Positions 11,629-23,744 of a stretch of 64,000 bases of DNA are shown here, piece by piece. The stretch covers positions 32,084,001 to 32,148,000 of the forward strand of contig CM044320.1 in assembly GCA_024291935.2 (NCBI GenBank), given 5' to 3'. The DNA is from Okapia johnstoni. Taxonomy: Eukaryota > Chordata > Mammalia > Artiodactyla > Giraffidae. The notes beneath the pieces are model-generated. The model searched no databases and was not told the origin of the DNA. It worked only from the letters and a program-made list of their open reading frames with translations. A program made the translations under genes and the position numbers. Every line of letters starts with the position of its first letter. Position 1 is the stretch's first letter.

Positions 11629-12149
11629 AAATAAAACATTCTGTAAGTGCCTTATGAGGACACTGGTAAGTATGTTCTTCAGAACTAACATCCCTTGGAT
11701 TTTAATAGGTTTTACTCAAAAATGGTGTTCTGTGGTTTAACAATTGAAAATGTTTGAACTAAACACAGCTAATTGATTTCTTTTGAGCAGGACGTCTGGG
11801 AGATTTTATTATGTAAATATGCATTGTGACTTTCCAATAGAGGAATATTATTCAGTATTTCCCTAAATAATTTGACCACAGAAACTTTCTTCCAAGACCA
11901 TCTTGTAGGATTAACACTCTTTAGGCTTTTAATTTGGAAAACGCTGGCATAAAAACATTGTGATGATTCAAATACAACTGCTGTAGTAAGAACTTCAAAC
12001 TCTTTTCTCATAAACTATTACAATTTATGATTAGACAATACGACCCTCACTAAATTCAAACATTAGAGCAGATTTTAGAGAGACTCTTAAAAACTTGTTT
12101 GCTAATTGAATAGTTAATTGCTTCCAAGGGAGGCTATACATGAGATCCT
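11629..12149. other. no recognised feature
   Basis: AT-rich. The minus-strand open frame at 11769-12011 has no recognisable domain. Confidence 0.45.
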
Positions 12150-12378
12150 TTTATTTACTTTTTAATGAATACTTTATTTTTTTAAGCAGTTTTAGGCTTT
12201 TAGAAAATTTAGATGAAAAGTACAGAAAGTTTTCATACCTCCCCATCCTTTTCCAGGCTTCCCCTATTATTAACATATTGCATTGCCTGTTACATTTGTT
12301 ATAACTTATGAAATAATACTAAGACATTACTATCAACTAAAGTACATATATTACACTAGGATTCACTCTTTGTGTTGT

Positions 12379-12701
12379 GACTTTCCCTGGTAGCTCAGCT
12401 GGTAAAGAATTCACCTGCAATGCAAGAGACCCTGGCTCAATTCCTGGGTCGGGAAGATCCACTGGAAAAGGGATAGGCTGCCCACTCCAGTATTCTTGTG
12501 CTTCCCTGGTGGCTCAGTTGGTAAAGAATCCGCCTGCAATGTGGGAGACCTGGATTCAATCCCTGGGTTGGGAATATCCCCTGGAGAAGGGAACAGCTAC
12601 CCACTCCAGTATTCTTGCCTGGAGAATTCCATGGACGTGGGAGCCTGGTGGACTATAGTCCATGGGGTCACAAAGAGCTGGACATGATTGAGCAACTTTC
12701 A
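12379..12701 (+). mobile_element. Bov-tA SINE with two heads
   Basis: Two tRNA-like modules (12379-12498, 12509-12620) followed by the BovB-like end. Flanked by 'ctttgtgttgt' (12368-12378) and 'ctttgagttgt' (12702-12712), one mismatch, within the L1M 3' UTR. Confidence 0.92.
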
Positions 12702-13952
12702 CTTTGAGTTGTACATTCCACGGGTTTGGACAAATGTATAAGGACATGTGTCTACCATTTACAGTATCATATAGAAGAGTTTCACTGCCCTAAAAATCCC
12801 CTGTGTCTCACCTACTCATCTCACCCTTCCCCCATCCCTGCCAAGCATGCATTTTTTTTCACAGTCTGTAGAGTTTTGCCATTCCCAGAATGTCATATGT
12901 TTGGAATCACACATTTAGTAAGCTTTTTAGATTGATTTCTTTCACTTAGCAATATGCATTTAGGTTTCCTCCATGTCTTTTCATGACTTACTAGCTCTTT
13001 TCTTTTTATTGTCAATGGTATTCCATTGTATGGATGTACTACAATTTGTTTATCCATCCATTTATTGAAGGATATCTTGGTAACTTTCAAGATTTAGCAA
13101 TCATGGATAAAACTGCGATAGAATTGCTAGATTTTTGTGTGGACAGGTCTTTAAATCATTTGGGTTATTACCAAGGAGTGCGATTGCTAGATCTTAAGAT
13201 AAGAGCGCAAGTTCAGTTTTCTAAGAAACTGACGTATTGTCTTCCAAAGTGTCTGTCCTATTTTGTATTCCCATCAGCGATGAATGAGAGTTCTCCCATC
13301 ATGTCCTCATCAGCATTTGGTGCTCTGGATTTGGTATTCTGGATTTTGGCCATTCTAATAGGTATACATACTAGTATCTCATTGTTACTTTAATTTGCAT
13401 TTCCCTGATAACCTATGGTGTGGAGCATATTTTCATAGGCTACTTTGCCATCTACATTTTCTTTGGTGAGGGGTTTCTTCAGATCTTTTGCCCATCTTGG
13501 AATCTGGTTTTCTTATTTCTTATGATGAGTTTTAAGATTTCTTTGCATATTTTGGATACCAGTCCTTTATCAGATATGTGTTTTGCCAATTTTTTTTTTA
13601 AGCCGTCATGACTTGTCTTTTCATTCTCTTAACACTGTCTTTCACAAAATGGAAGTTTTCTTTTTTTTTTTTTAATGAAGTCCAACTTGTTGATTTTTTT
13701 TCTTTCACAAATTGTGCCTTTTGTGTTGTATGCAAGGTCATCTATATTTTTTTTATATGCTATCTTCAAGGAGTTTTATAGTTTTGTGTTTTAACATTTA
13801 GGTCTAAGATCCATTTTGAGTTAGGTTTTGTGAAAGATGTAAGGTCTGTGTTGAGTTCCACTCCTTTGCACATAGATATTCAGTTATTCCAGTACCATTT
13901 ATTGAGAAAGCTATCTTTGCTATAATGTATTGTCTTTGCTCCTTTGTCAAAG

Positions 13953-14163
13953 AAAAATGAGAGTGTTAGTCACTCAGTCGTGTCTGCTCTTTTTGATCCC
14001 ATGGACTGTAGCCCATCAGGCTTATCTGTCCATGGAATTCTCCAGACAAGAATACTGGAGTGGGTAGCCATTCCCTTCTCCAGGGGATCTTCCTGATCTA
14101 GGGACTGAATCAGGATATCCTGCATTGCAGGCAGTTTCTTTATCGTCTGAGCCACCAGGGAAG
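13953..14163 (-). mobile_element. Bov-tA SINE
   Basis: An antisense copy from 'cactcagtcgtgtctgctc' to 'gagccaccagggaagcc'. The L1 target 'ctttgtcaaag' occurs before it at 13942-13952, and a near copy 'cttgtcaaag' follows from 14166. The L1 text resumes directly ('gtcagttggtgatatt'). Confidence 0.9.
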
Positions 14164-14520
14164 CCCTTGTCAAAGGTCAGTTGGTGATATTTGTGCAGGT
14201 CTCTTTATAGGCTCTCTCCTCTGTTCCACTGATCTATTTGTCTATGCTTTCATCAATACCATATTATCATGATTACTGTAACTTCATAATAAATTTGGAA
14301 GTCAGGTAGTGTCAATCCCCTAACTCTGTTCCTCTCCAATATTCTGTTGGCTACTCTGGGTCTTCTGCCTTTCTGTATTAAATTTAGAGTAAGTTTGTCA
14401 ATATTTACAAAGTAACCTTCTAAGATTTTGAGTGGGATTGCATTGAACTTATAGATCAAGTCGGAAAGCACTGATTACCTTGACGATATTGAGTGTTTAT
14501 CCATAAATTTCTTTAATTAA

Positions 14521-14961
14521 TAAAAAAAAAGTCATAATTTCCTTCTTGTAGCTTGTATCATCTTAGGTTCCTTCTTTATTTCTCCTGAGACCATTTATTA
14601 TGTCCTTTTTTCCCCCTAATTTGCCTTTTTGCACTATAAAACATGATTTCTGCCCAGAGCTTATAACCTACAGAAATGAGAAACTCGGAGATAAGATGGA
14701 AAGGAATGTTGTGGAGTGAAAAATATGCCCTTCATCATCTATACAAAGCCTTAGCACCATGCACAGTGCTTTGCCAAGGCACTTCATCAATATTAGTTAA
14801 ATATGACTTGCAAATATAGAATCTTAAACATCTATCAGTAGTAAAGTAGTAGAGTCAATTGTGACATGAATAGAACTTCTATGAATTAGTCTTGTTTCTA
14901 GGTATGTTTAGATTATTGACAATTCCATATACATCTATTTCTGTAAGTATTAATACAAAGT
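14521..14961. other. no recognised feature
   Basis: AT-rich sequence after the L1M edge; nothing recognised. Confidence 0.45.
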
Positions 14962-14973
14962 ATGCTATTATAT

Positions 14974-15190
14974 GGGCTTCCCTAGTGGCTCAGCAGTAAA
15001 GAACCAGCCTGCCAATGCAGGAGATGTAAGAGACGCAGGTTCCATCACTGGGTTAGGAAGATCTCCTTCAGGAGGACACGGCAACCCACTACAGCATTCT
15101 TGCCTGGAGAATCCCACGGACAGAGGAGCTGGCAGGCTACAGTCCATAGGGTTGCACCGAGTTGGACATGACTGAAGCAACTTAGCACGA
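14974..15190 (+). mobile_element. Bov-tA SINE
   Basis: A single-head Bov-tA from 'gggcttccctagtggctcag' to 'ggacatgactgaagcaactt'. The perfect 12-bp duplication 'atgctattatat' lies at 14962-14973 and 15191-15202. Its right-hand duplication directly abuts the next SINE. Confidence 0.93.
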
Positions 15191-15202
15191 ATGCTATTAT
15201 AT

Positions 15203-15416
15203 GGGCTTCCCTGATGGCTCAAATGGTAAAGAGTCTGCCTGAAGTGCAGGAGAACCAGGTTCAATCCCTGGACGAGAAGATCCCCTGCAGAAGGGAATGG
15301 CTACCCACTCTAGTATTCTTGCCTGGAAAATTCCATGGATAGAGGAGCTTGGCAGGCTACAGTCATGGGGTAGCAAAGAGTCTGACATGACTGAGCAACT
15401 AATACTTTCACTTTTC
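15203..15416 (+). mobile_element. Bov-tA SINE
   Basis: A second single-head Bov-tA in the same orientation, starting 'gggcttccctgatggctc' and ending 'ctgagcaactaatactttc'. No separate duplication for this copy is obvious. The upstream SINE landed exactly at its 5' edge. Confidence 0.9.
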
Positions 15417-15944
15417 ATTTTTTTCATGCAATTGTATATTCCATCAAAAATACAAATATTTTTTCTAGAATACATCTATCCTTAAACATAGCAATCAACA
15501 GCAAAAATATATTCCATGAGGCACATTTCTCCATGTATTTCAATTCATGAGATTATCATTCACAAAACAGATGATATTTTGACAACAGCACTACACTGTG
15601 ATATCTGTGTGTGGATCTGTGACTCAAAGATTGGATTTTCTTCTCACCAAAGGAGTTTTTGATGAGATCTCTTAAAACTGTGAAATAATTTTCTCATTTT
15701 CACTAATTATTTTTCTCTGTAATGTACTAGGAATCCACTGTTTTCTCCTACTGAGTCTTAAAATTGGGCTGGCCAAGAAAACATACTTGCAAAAATATCT
15801 TGGGAAAATTTGGAAGTAGGGAGGAAAGTGCAAAACAGAAAAGGGCTTGCCAGGACTGAAAAAATTATGCCAGCCTTTTATCAGGCATATATATTGAGTT
15901 AATAACAAAAATACCATTTTACAATTATAAACTTCATTTTCCAA
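15417..15944. other. no recognised feature
   Basis: AT-rich. A 90-codon minus-strand frame (15672-15944) has no recognisable domain or splice context. Confidence 0.45.
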
Positions 15945-16060
15945 AGCACTTTCACAGATGTAATCTCACCTAATTGTCACATGAAACCTGTTAAGGAGAG
16001 ACCAAATGGTTTGCCCAAGATGAAAGCAGCAGGATGCTACCTCAAAACCAATTTTCATTA
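15945..16060 (-). mobile_element. MIR-like fragment
   Basis: 'agcactttcacagatgtaat' then 'ctcacctaattgtcacatg' then 'tttgcccaagatgaaagcag' follows the antisense MIR order. Diverged. Confidence 0.45.
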
Positions 16061-16384
16061 CTTTCTGTTTTGTGTGTTTTGTTTTTTTTTTTAACCATTT
16101 CTGAGCTTTCAAGTGATTTAGTCATCACAAAATTATACATCTAGCAGATGAGAAATACATTTTAAGGTTCTAGATGAAAATCTTAATTTTGAAATTTTTC
16201 TTGTATTATTTAATCTCTGACAAAAAGTAAAAAGGCATTTGTAAATAAAATTTTTGATAAATATTATCACACTACACATGATATCCTACTTCTGTTTTTT
16301 AATAAGTTGACAATATATCTCATATATTATTTCTACAAATATTTATAAATATATCAAATACTGCATTGCTTGAGAACACCTACT

Positions 16385-16483
16385 TGGGGCACTAGTAAAG
16401 CAAGGGAGGAAAGAAAGAAAAAGGTAGGAAGGGAGGGAGGAAGCAAGGAAGAGAGAGAAAGAGAAACAAGAAGGAAGAAGCCT
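16385..16483. repeat. purine-rich GA low-complexity tract
   Basis: Almost 100 bases dominated by ggaa, gaaa and gaga runs on the plus strand. It makes an Arg/Glu/Lys-rich open frame that is a composition artefact. Such homopurine tracts can form triplex structures (general knowledge). Confidence 0.85.
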
Positions 16484-17229
16484 ATTTTGATTGATTTATA
16501 CATAGCATGTTGGAAAATAGTTTCAGAATCTAAAAAAATAAAAAAGAAGCTACTTTGATTTCAGCTTGCAGGGAGTTCTGAGTTTTGTAGCTTAAATTTA
16601 TTTTAAATTAGAATTAGATGCAATTTAACCAGTCCCTATTTACATTATTTCCAACTTATGATTGCAAACAACGTTACAATGAATATCTATCTCTGCGTTT
16701 GTTTTTGCATACTATTTGCATGCATTCATGTTTGCACACTAAGCTTCTTCAGTGGTGTCCAACTCTTATTTTCTCAATTTGGTTAGCAACCAAACTTCTT
16801 ACAACTTCAAAGTAGTAAAGTTTCATTGACCATTCTATGCAGTGAAATAGATGGGGAGTTGTTTTTCCATTTTTGATAAAAATAAGACATATAATAGGAA
16901 ATTTTATGGGTTTTGGAAGAAAACTTCTATTTTTCCTGTACTATCTGTGCTCTCATGACCCTCAACTCTATACCAATCCTCAATGCTAGAATGAATTGGA
17001 ATTCAAAATTATGGGAGAGTCCAACTACTAGGAATGAAATGAGCTACTTCGCATCTAAAACATATGTTTGTATGTGTGTGAGTGTATGACTGTGTAGTCC
17101 TTAAATTCTAATACAGAAAAACCTATGCTTTAATGCAGAACAGAAAAGCCTAAATAGTTACATATCAACTCTTCAAAATTAAATAAAAGTAAACTATAAA
17201 AACAAAAAGATTGAGTAATTGAAGAAATA
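16484..17229. other. no recognised feature
   Basis: AT-rich, with a loose TG-rich patch at about 17067-17100. Nothing recognised up to the BovB edge. Confidence 0.45.
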
Positions 17230-19464
17230 GTCAGATGCCAGTTTTAAGATTTTGCAATTGACTTGATATAAGATGGAGAAGCTCCATACAGTCAGCAAAA
17301 ACAAGACCGGGAGCAGACTGTGGCTCAGATCATGAACTCCTTATTGCCAAATTCAGACTTAAATTGAAGAAAGTAGGGAAAACCACTAGACCATTCAGGT
17401 ATGACCTAAATCAAATCCCTTACGATTATACAGTGGATGTGAGAAATAGATTCAAGGGACTAGATCTGATAGACACAGAGTGCCTGATGAACTACGGACA
17501 GAGGTTCGTGACATTGTACAGGAGACAGGGATCAAGACCATCCCCATGGAAAAGAAATGCAAAAAAGCAAAATGGCTGTCTGAGGAGGCCTTACAAATAG
17601 CTGGGAAAAGAAGAGAGGCGAAAAGCAAAGGAGAAAAGAAAAGATATTCCCATCTGAATGCAGAGTTTCAAAGAATAGCAAGGAGAGACAAGAAAGCCTT
17701 CCTCAGCGATCAATGCAAAGAAATAGAGGAAAACAACAGATTGGGAAAGACTAGAGATTTCTTCAAGAAAATTAGAGATACCAAGGGAACATTTCATGCA
17801 AAGATGGGCTCGATAAAGGACAGAAATGGTATGGACCTAACAGAAGCAGAAGATATTAAGAAGAGGTGGCAAGAATACACAGAAGAACTGTACAAAAACG
17901 ATCTTCACGACCCAGATAATCACGATGGTGTGATCACTCACCTAGAGCCAGACATCCTGGAATGTGAAGTCAAGTGGGCCTTAAAAAGCATCACTAGGAA
18001 CAAAGCTAGTGGAGGTGATGGAATTCCAGTTGAGCTATTTCAAATCCTGAAAGATGATGCTGTGAAAGTGCTGCACTCGATATGCCAGCAAATCTGGAAA
18101 ACTCAGCAGTGGCCACAGGACTGGAAAAGGTCAGTTTTCATTCCAATCCCAAAGAAGGGCAATGCCAAAGAATGCTCAAACTACTGCACAATTGCACTCA
18201 TCTCACATGCTAGTAAAGCAATACTCAAAATTCTCCAAGCCAGGCTTAGCAATACGTGAACTGTGAACTTCCAGATGTTCAAGCTGGTTTTAGAAAAGGC
18301 AGAGGAACCAGAGATCAAATTGCCAACATCCACTGGATCATCAAAAAAGCAAGAGAATTCCAGAAAAACATCTATTTCTGCTTTATTGACTATGCCAAAG
18401 CCTTTGATTGTGTGGATCACAACAAACTGTGGAAAATTCTGAAAGAGATGGGAATACCAGACCATCTGACCTGTCTCTTGAGAAACCTGTATGCAGGACA
18501 GGAAGCAACAGTTAGAACTGGACATGGAACCACAGACTGGTTCCAAATAGGAAAAGGAGTACGTCAAGGCTGTCTATTGTCACCCTGCTTATTTAACTTA
18601 TATGCAGAGTACATCATGAGAAACACTGGGCTGGAAGAAACACAAGCTGGAATCAAGATTTCCGGGAGAAATATCAATAGCCTCAGATATGCAGGTGACA
18701 CCACCCTTATGGCAGAAAGTGAAGAAGAACTAAAGAGCCTCTTGATGAAGGTGAAAGAGGAGAGTGAAAAAGTTGGCTTGAAGCTCAACGTTCAGAAAAC
18801 TAAGATCATGGCATCTGGTCCCATCACTTCATGGGAAACAGATGGGGAAACAGTGTCAGACTTTATTTTTTTGGGCTCCAGAATCACTGCTGATGGTGAT
18901 TGCAGCAATGAAATTAAAAGACTCTTACTCCTTAGAAGGAAGGTTATGACCAACCTAGATAGCATATTTAAAAGCAGAGACATTACTTTGCCAACAAAGG
19001 TCCGTCTAGTCAAGACTATGGTTTTTCCAGTGGTCATGTATGGATGTGAGAGTTGGACGGTGAAGAAAGCTGAGCACCGAAGAATTCATGCTTTTGAACT
19101 GTGGTGTTGAAGAAGACTCTTGAGAGTCCCTTGGACTGCAAGGAGATCCAACCAGTCCATCCTAAAGGAGATCAGCCCTGGGTGTTCATTGGAAGGACTG
19201 ATGTGGAAGCTGAAACTCCAATACTTTGGCCACCTCATGCAAAGAGTTGACTCTTTGGAAAAGACCCTAATGCTGGGAAGGATTAGGGGCAGAACTAGAG
19301 GGGACAACAGAGGATGAGATTGTTGGATGGAATCACCGACTCGATGGACATGGGTTTGGGTAAAGTCCGGGAGTTGGTGATGGACAGGGAGGCCTGGCGT
19401 GCTGCGATTCATGGGGTCGCAAAGAGTCGGACACGACTTAGCGACTGAACTGAACTGAACTGAT
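17230..19464 (+). mobile_element. BovB (RTE) LINE, 5'-truncated
   Basis: The best-preserved BovB in sense orientation: clear from 17268, probable from about 17230, with a small gap between. It holds the end of the endonuclease domain, the whole reverse transcriptase, the C-terminal region and the 3' tail with its ACTGA repeats (19443-19462). It lacks roughly the first third of the element. BovB is a non-LTR retrotransposon found in ruminants and squamates, thought to have spread by horizontal transfer (established). In ruminants its 3' end is shared with Bov-tA and BOV-A2 SINEs. Confidence 0.95.
17364..19440 (+). pseudogene. BovB endonuclease/reverse-transcriptase polyprotein remnant
   Basis: Coding remnant of the BovB polyprotein. 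The frame starting near 17364 breaks at 17473-17476, where two extra bases are present. The frame continues at 17480-18247 (RT fingers/palm start; 'KASGGDGIP' and 'PIPKKGN' are visible). A one-base deletion between 18247 and 18248 shifts it again. The frame from 18256 carries 'CFIDYAKAFDCVDH' and 'GVRQGCLLSP'. At 18688-18699 the catalytic YADD motif reads YAGD. A TGG-to-TGA change at 19108-19110 truncates the C-terminal region. The other copies in this window support each lesion: for example, the copy at 60.8-64 kb has the missing base and lacks the two extra ones. It cannot be functional. Confidence 0.92.
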
Positions 19465-20529
19465 GTATTTTAAATTATGTAACTTAAAAAAATTGCTCTC
19501 TTTGGACAAAGTATTATAATAATGGCATACTAGTTTTTAGAGAATTGAGTGTTAGTCTTGGATCCATTGCTAATAATCCAGTATTTCGCAGTCTTGGCAT
19601 CCTCATTGGCAAAATGGCAGGTTCATCTCTAATTTTTTGCCACTCTAAACTCCTTTACAAGATCCTCCAGCCACTGACAGAAGCGTGCCTGGTGCCTAAG
19701 GAACTTCATCAGTGTGGTGCTTATTCTTTAATACCACAGTGAAATTGTGAATTGCGGGGAAAATAACATCCTATGAAACAGAATACTTGATCTTATATGA
19801 TTACATATCAACAGTACAAAAAAGTACAAAAAGGTAAGTGATAATTTTCTTATTAAGAATGTTCGTTTCCATCTTTTGACAGTCAGTTAGAATGTCAAAA
19901 TGCTTTCAATACATATATATGAATGGGCAAACCTCATCTGGAGATTTATCTTACAGTTGATGTTTTCATTGAAGGATTTCACTTCTGGTTGCTTCTTTTA
20001 ATTGATTTCTTAATGTTGCATATTTTACTGAGAAATGTTTTGAAATAATGAGACATATTATATCAAACATCTGAATTGCACTTAAGTTTACAATGCAGTT
20101 TTTACATATTTCATCTTGTTTAATCCAATTATAGCAAAACTGAGTCAGGAGTCACATACAGAGCATCACTGCCTTCTCCTACCTCTGAAAAGACTGAGCA
20201 AATGCTATCCATGGACTTTGGGTAATTCTGGTAAACAGAAGTTATAAAATGAATGATCCTTTGCCTCTGGGAGCTACATTTCAGACACACACAGAAAGGC
20301 AACTAACTCATGCATTGAAGGAAACAGGACATCAAATGTCCAGGATGAAGTTCAGTGTAAGAGGGAAAGCTCATGAAACTTGAGTCATAAATGTGGTGCA
20401 TCATTTAAGATTTTTCTGGAAAAAATGGTAACCAATTTTCATATTAATTTATATAGCATTATTTAGAGTGCCATCAGTTCAATATCTTAACTTTAACACT
20501 AGAGAATTTAAATATGCTTTTAAGGGAAA
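19465..20529. other. no recognised feature
   Basis: AT-rich. A weak MIR-like piece may lie at about 20075-20160 ('tttacatatttcatcttgt'). Nothing else recognised. Confidence 0.45.
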
Positions 20530-20973
20530 TATATAACACATGTTCAGAGAAGTACACAAGTCACAAGTACACAGCCTGATGAGTTTAAGACACCCCAGAA
20601 GAGCCCCTCTCCATGCCTTCTCCTAATCCCTAGCACTCCAAGGCAATCAGTATTCTGGCTTTGTTTTTGAATTTTATGTAAATGGAATCATACTGCAAGT
20701 ACTTCTTCTTCCCAACGTAAGTTTCTGAACTTCAAGCATATGGTTTTGTTGTAGCAGCGGTTTCTGAAATCTCACTGCTGTGTGGTATCCAATTACATAA
20801 ATACATTTCAATTTACTTACCCATTCCAATGTTGGTAGACATTTGGATAGTTACTAGTTGCTAGTTATTATAAAAAGTGCTGTTGTGAACATACTTATGC
20901 ATGGTTTTTTATGAACACAGCTACATATTATGTAACCCTTGCTTTGTCAATGAGTATGCATACATTCAGCTTT

Positions 20974-21191
20974 GTATGCATACTAAGTTGCTTCATTCAT
21001 GTCTGACTCTGTGTGACCATATGGACTATAGCCCCCCAGGCTCCTCTGTCCATAGGGATTCTCCAGGCAAGAATACTGGAGTAGGTTGCCATGCCCTTGG
21101 ATCTTCCCGACCCAGGATCAAACCCACGTCTCTCATGTTTCTTGCATTGGCAGGCAGATTCTTTACCACTAGGGCCACCTGGAAAGCCCAT
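20974..21191 (-). mobile_element. Bov-tA SINE
   Basis: Antisense Bov-tA from 'gttgcttcattcatgtctga' to the head terminus 'gggccacctggaaagccc'. The 10-bp duplication 'attcagcttt' is at 20964-20973 and 21192-21201. Confidence 0.9.
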
Positions 21192-21293
21192 ATTCAGCTT
21201 TAGCAGATAATGAAAAATGATTTTCTGAAGTGATCATATCAATTTATACTACCATCAGCAGTGAATAAGAGTCCCAGTTATTCCTCACTCCAG

Positions 21294-21513
21294 CCTTCCC
21301 GGGTGGCACTAGTGGTAAAGAATCTGCCTGCCAAAGCTGGAGACGCAGGAGACTCGGGGTTCAATCCCTGGGTGGAAAAGATACCCTGGAGGAGGGCACG
21401 GCAACCAAATCCAATATTCTTACCTGGAGAATCCCATGGACAGAGGAGCCTGGTGAACAACAATCCATGGGGCCACAAAGAGTCGGATACGACTGAGCAA
21501 CTGAACACACACC
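21294..21513 (+). mobile_element. Bov-tA SINE
   Basis: Sense Bov-tA from 'ccttcccgggtggcactag' through 'gtcggatacgactgagcaac'. No convincing duplication. It lies about 100 bp from an inverted Bov-tA at 20974-21191 within the same old L1. Confidence 0.88.
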
Positions 21514-21540
21514 CCAGCAGATGGTATTACTAAAGCACTT

Positions 21541-22982
21541 AATAACATGTTTATTTTTCTTGTACACCTATAGTTAGAAAAGCAAATGATTTTGAAACAG
21601 TGAGCTTTTATATATTAAGAAAGAAAAAAATCTGATTAACCTTTGCAGTAAAGTTAGATACGCTCTGTCCTGAAAGTCTTGAGAAAACTTTGAGAAAGAC
21701 ACAAAACATATGGGTTCACTTTATGGTGTTTGTATGACAAAGCACTAAGTGACATAATTGCTTTAATCTGTGAGTCAGAATCAATCTGTGATTTTTAGTC
21801 GAAGAGACTTGATCTAGTTTGGAAGATGCGTGAGTTCAGTAACATGAGGAAAGTCTGGGTGTTTTGGAGCTGGTGGGGAGTGATGTAACTTCCTTGGACT
21901 AGCTGTATGAACTCTGGGAAGAATCCATTTTAAGACACTTAGGGTTTCTATGCAGTTTATAAGATGAAAATAAGTTGGGCAATATTAGCGTAAAGAATAC
22001 TCAAACATTGATTACTTGTAACCCCAGACGCCACAATTCTTTCCTACTTTCCTGTCAACAAGTCAAACAACGTAAATTATAAGAGAAATCAGTAAAACCA
22101 AAGGTGCATTCACAACTCAAGTCATATTTTGGTTTAGAAAAAAAAAACCCCCAAATTATGGTTCATCTTCATGTTTTAAAAGTTAGAAATGAGGAAAAGC
22201 TTTAGTTGATGTAAGAAATGTTTCTCCCTCAGCTGAAATGGAAGGCTCAGAGCTGTGAAAATCTAAAGCACTGTGTAACAGTGATGGTGGTAGGAAAACT
22301 CATTCCTATAAGTCCCTCCTAACAAACTGGCATCTCCAGTTTCCCACCTTCCCTCACTGTCAGCTAATCTCTTATTGCCTTACGTTTGGATTGTTACCAA
22401 CATCAATGTTTCCCTCTTAGCTTTTACTGTTAAGTTTCTCTTCTAAAAAAAAAAAAATGGCATGCCCATATATTGTGCCATCTAGAAGTCACTGAACTTA
22501 ATTTAGTCATGATTCCCTTTATTCAAAAATATTTGTTGATCCCTATATAGAAAGCTACCAGAAGGAGCCTGAGGATAATAATATATGGAATCACTAATGT
22601 AATCTGATGAATAAATATTTTAAAGACCTGGTATAAAATTTAAATGAAATTTAAATTTATAAGATAGTCCTTCCTAAATACCTCTAATTTTAAACTGTAT
22701 TTCTCTCTAGTGGAAAAAGTTGTGGAATACATATGATTTCTGAATTTCTTAATTCAGTGAAGATTCAGCGACATCATTAAGAAAATTTGTTTCCTCCCTG
22801 TGTTTAGGTGAAATGACTCATTCATTGCAGGATTACATTTAGAGGAGACTGTAAATTCCTAGTGGGAATGAAACTTTCTTTTTGCTAATCATCTCACAAA
22901 ACCCAACAAAATGACACACATAAATAGTTATATGATGATAATCATCTGATTGTTAAGAAATGAACTTCAAAATACAGTGATG
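21541..22982. other. long stretch without a recognised feature
   Basis: About 1.4 kb of AT-rich sequence with A-runs at about 22138-22147 and 22446-22457. No open frame of note, no repeat family recognised. Confidence 0.45.
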
Positions 22983-23348
22983 GGGCTTCCCTGGTAAAGA
23001 ACAAACCCACCTGCCAATGCAGGAGACAAAAGCTCTATCCCTGATTCGGAAAGATCCTATATTGCCACAGAACAACTAAGCATGTGTGCCACAACTACTG
23101 AGCCTGTGCTCTAGAGCCCAGGAGCTTCAACTATTGAGACCATGCACTGCAACTACTGAAGCCTGTATGCCCTAGAGCCCATGTTCTGCAACATAAGAAG
23201 CCACTGCAATGAGAAACAATTGCATCACAACTAGTGAGTAGCCCCTCCCTCTCCGCAACTAGAGAAAGCCTGCAGGCAGCAAGGAAGACCCAGCACAGCC
23301 AAAAATAGATAAATAAATATTTTTAAAATCTTTCTTTAAAAAAAAAAA
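22983..23348 (+). mobile_element. CHR-type SINE, long form
   Basis: Sense tRNA-derived head ('gggcttccctggtaaagaac', 'cctgccaatgcaggagac'), then the CHR body with repeated 'caactactgagcc' and 'cactgcaactactgaagcc' modules, then 'agcacagccaaaaatagat' and an A-rich tail ending near 23348. Part of the head is deleted. Confidence 0.85.
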
Positions 23349-23744
23349 TTGGAGTTGAAACAAAATATTGTGGAAGTTCAGAGAAGGGAACTACTGTTTG
23401 AGCAGATGTTCTTCAACCTTCAGACACTCTGGTTAGTGCTCTTTTGTGATACTGCACCCATCAGCTCTGGTTTATCAGGGAGGAATGATTAAAATAAAGC
23501 TCCTCCCTGTAATTAGGGTCTAGGGATCACACAGCTGAGGTCGTTTGTCCCATGGCAAAGACTGGGCCTTGAAGCCACAGCTGTTTTACCAAATTGTGCA
23601 ATCGGGGTTATTTTGATGATTAATGTCACTATTCCTATCTCCATCGAAGACAGATAAAAGGAAGTAGATTTTAAACTGCAAGAGGAATGATTAGGTGCAC
23701 AAGTGAAAAAAGAAAAAAGTCCTGATAATAGTAATGACAGAAGT
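23349..23744. other. no recognised feature
   Basis: Mixed sequence; nothing recognised. Confidence 0.45.

Larger units (their letters stand above)
12150..14520 (-). mobile_element. L1M element, 3' UTR and ORF2 end
   Basis: A long antisense old L1. The 3' UTR reads from about 12172 ('aagcagttttaggctttt') through the poorly coding distal part, and the ORF2 C-terminal region lies at about 14200-14520. On the minus strand 14253-14471 translates to an L1-like block containing 'RGLTLPDFQIYYEVTVI', the typical end of an L1 ORF2. Two younger SINEs split it (12379-12701 and 13953-14163), and the L1 sequence continues cleanly across both. The open reading is otherwise broken. Confidence 0.88.
20530..21540 (-). 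mobile_element. old L1 3'-region fragment
   Basis: Antisense L1-like sequence: 'tttatgtaaatggaatcata' (about 20674), 'acccattccaatgttggtag' (about 20819), then after the first SINE 'ttatactaccatcagcagtg'. It is interrupted by SINEs at 20974-21191 and 21294-21513. The left and right edges are approximate. Confidence 0.65.

Noticed and set aside
16370..16558. Arg/Glu/Lys-rich 62-codon frame as a basic peptide gene
   Set aside because: It is a reading of the GA-rich low-complexity tract.
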